Source: Cryptomeria japonica
Taxonomy: Eukaryota > Streptophyta > Pinopsida > Cupressales > Cupressaceae
Reading direction: 5' to 3'
Assembly: GCF_030272615.1 (NCBI RefSeq)
Contig: NC_081408.1
Location: forward strand, 342,823,793 to 342,887,792
DNA length: 64,000 nt
The translations under genes and the position numbers were made by a program. Under the pieces are notes generated by a model. The model saw only the letters and a program-made list of their open reading frames with translations, made no database searches and was not told where the DNA came from. Each line of letters starts with the position of its first letter. The first letter of the stretch is position 1. Below are positions 63,230-64,000 of the stretch, one piece after another.

Positions 63230-64000
63230 ATATTGTGAAGCCTCATCTCCTCAAAAATCTCTTTTAGATTGCTCACTTGCAAAATATTTTCAAATTGAGT
63301 ATGAATATCCTCATATGCTACACAATCTAAGATGAAGTGTCCTTAATTTTTAACCACCCCTTTATTGCAAAGAATGCAAATTCGTTCTTCCCATTCTAAC
63401 TTAGGGATCTTCCATCTACTTTTCTCACATCTGAGATGATGAGACCCAGTCCTCAACTGAGCAATTAAAATTTTAGCCATTCCTTTAACTGCCTCCCTTA
63501 ATAAGATTTTTCATCATGTTCCGACATAGGGTTGAACTCTTTGTTATAGTGTGTTTTTTTCACCAATTTGTTTTGTCCAGTGGAAGTCCTGAGCTTTTCT
63601 AACACAAACTTCTTTATCTCTTCATTGGTATAAGGACATTACTTTGGATTAATGTTCCATTTTCTCATCCACTTCTTGTTTTGCTTCATCCAAGTCTTCT
63701 TCCTATGGTATAACTCTTCAATGACCATTTTGAGCCAATAATGTTTATCCTTGTTTTTAACTTTTGTTTAAGTAGCTTAACAATTGGATTATCATTGATA
63801 CTTCCATTGGAAACATCCCCGCTTCAAAAAACATAAGGAACTATGGATTTGATTTTAAGACTAATAGTAATTAAATGTTTTTTGGATTCTTTCTAGTTGT
63901 CTCCACTTGAGGTTTGACATGCTACTACATGAACCCTCACAACCATAGAGGACAACCAACGAAACCAATGAACCAAAGACAATTTTCTTATTTTTTCAAT
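63230..64000 (-). pseudogene. LINE-2 fragment, runs past window end
   Basis: Minus-strand text includes LIAQLRTGSHHLRCEKSRWKIP (63475-63410), then ICILCNKGVV, the RTGSH.L..E.GRW...P....C..C module found downstream of the reverse transcriptase in many LINEs. Upstream lie AVKGMAKI, MKQNKKWMRKW and, near 63960-63900, VVLYGCEGSCSS, matching the LLYGCE.W block. Frameshifts and stops throughout. The reverse transcriptase core would lie beyond 64000. Confidence 0.7.

Overview
The window looks like plant nuclear DNA, most likely from a conifer or another gymnosperm. It holds one real host gene, a gene for the exocyst subunit EXO84C on the + strand, with typical plant GT-AG introns. Its coding sequence is split by a 55.8-kb intron packed with old, nested, mostly LTR-type retroelements. 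Huge transposon-filled introns around intact exons are typical of gymnosperms; the species cannot be read from the sequence.

Layout. 1-904: intron upstream of the first visible exon. 905-1988: first visible EXO84C exon. 1989-57802: giant intron. 57803-59453: the last four coding exons with three short introns. 59454-64000: 3' flank with a TA microsatellite, a foldback repeat and a LINE fragment that runs off the end. The N-terminal exon(s) of the gene, about 70 codons by comparison with the family, lie before the window.

Giant intron, in order. A short element S1 (4862-7620) sits inside a related inverted element S2 (about 2912-8329). A LINE scrap and unclassified DNA follow. A decayed Ty1/copia element, copia-1 (11659-43198, target-site duplication TTTAG), comes next. 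Its 5' LTR is broken by a large element L1 (13176-34799). L1 was itself invaded by a copia-type solo LTR (13608-17509, which carries an 839-bp hAT-like element), by a minus-strand copia-3 (18372-21225) and by a minus-strand relative of L1, L2 (24540-31486). After copia-1 come a hAT transposase relic and a minus-strand LINE split by a third large relative, L3 (48023-54949). Most boundaries rest on TG...CA ends plus 5-bp target duplications that I could read directly.

The most interesting content is the family formed by S1, S2, L1, L2 and L3. All share a conserved ~50-bp start (TGTTGTGACC, then a CCCCAT/ATGGGG hairpin) and most end in CA (two end in CAACT). Each has one left end and one right end, so each behaves like a single giant LTR or an LTR-less unit. 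The three long members (about 7 kb net) each carry the decayed remains of one ~1,000-codon protein that I cannot assign to gag, pol or any transposase. The ORF is preceded by an array of small imperfect hairpins whose sequence differs between members. It is followed by a promoter module: telobox palindrome, TATA box and a CTCATTTGTA-type start motif. The short members (2.7 kb) have the same ends and, in S1, the same promoter, but lack the large ORF. This may be an undescribed family of ORF-carrying giant LTRs or non-autonomous retroelements.
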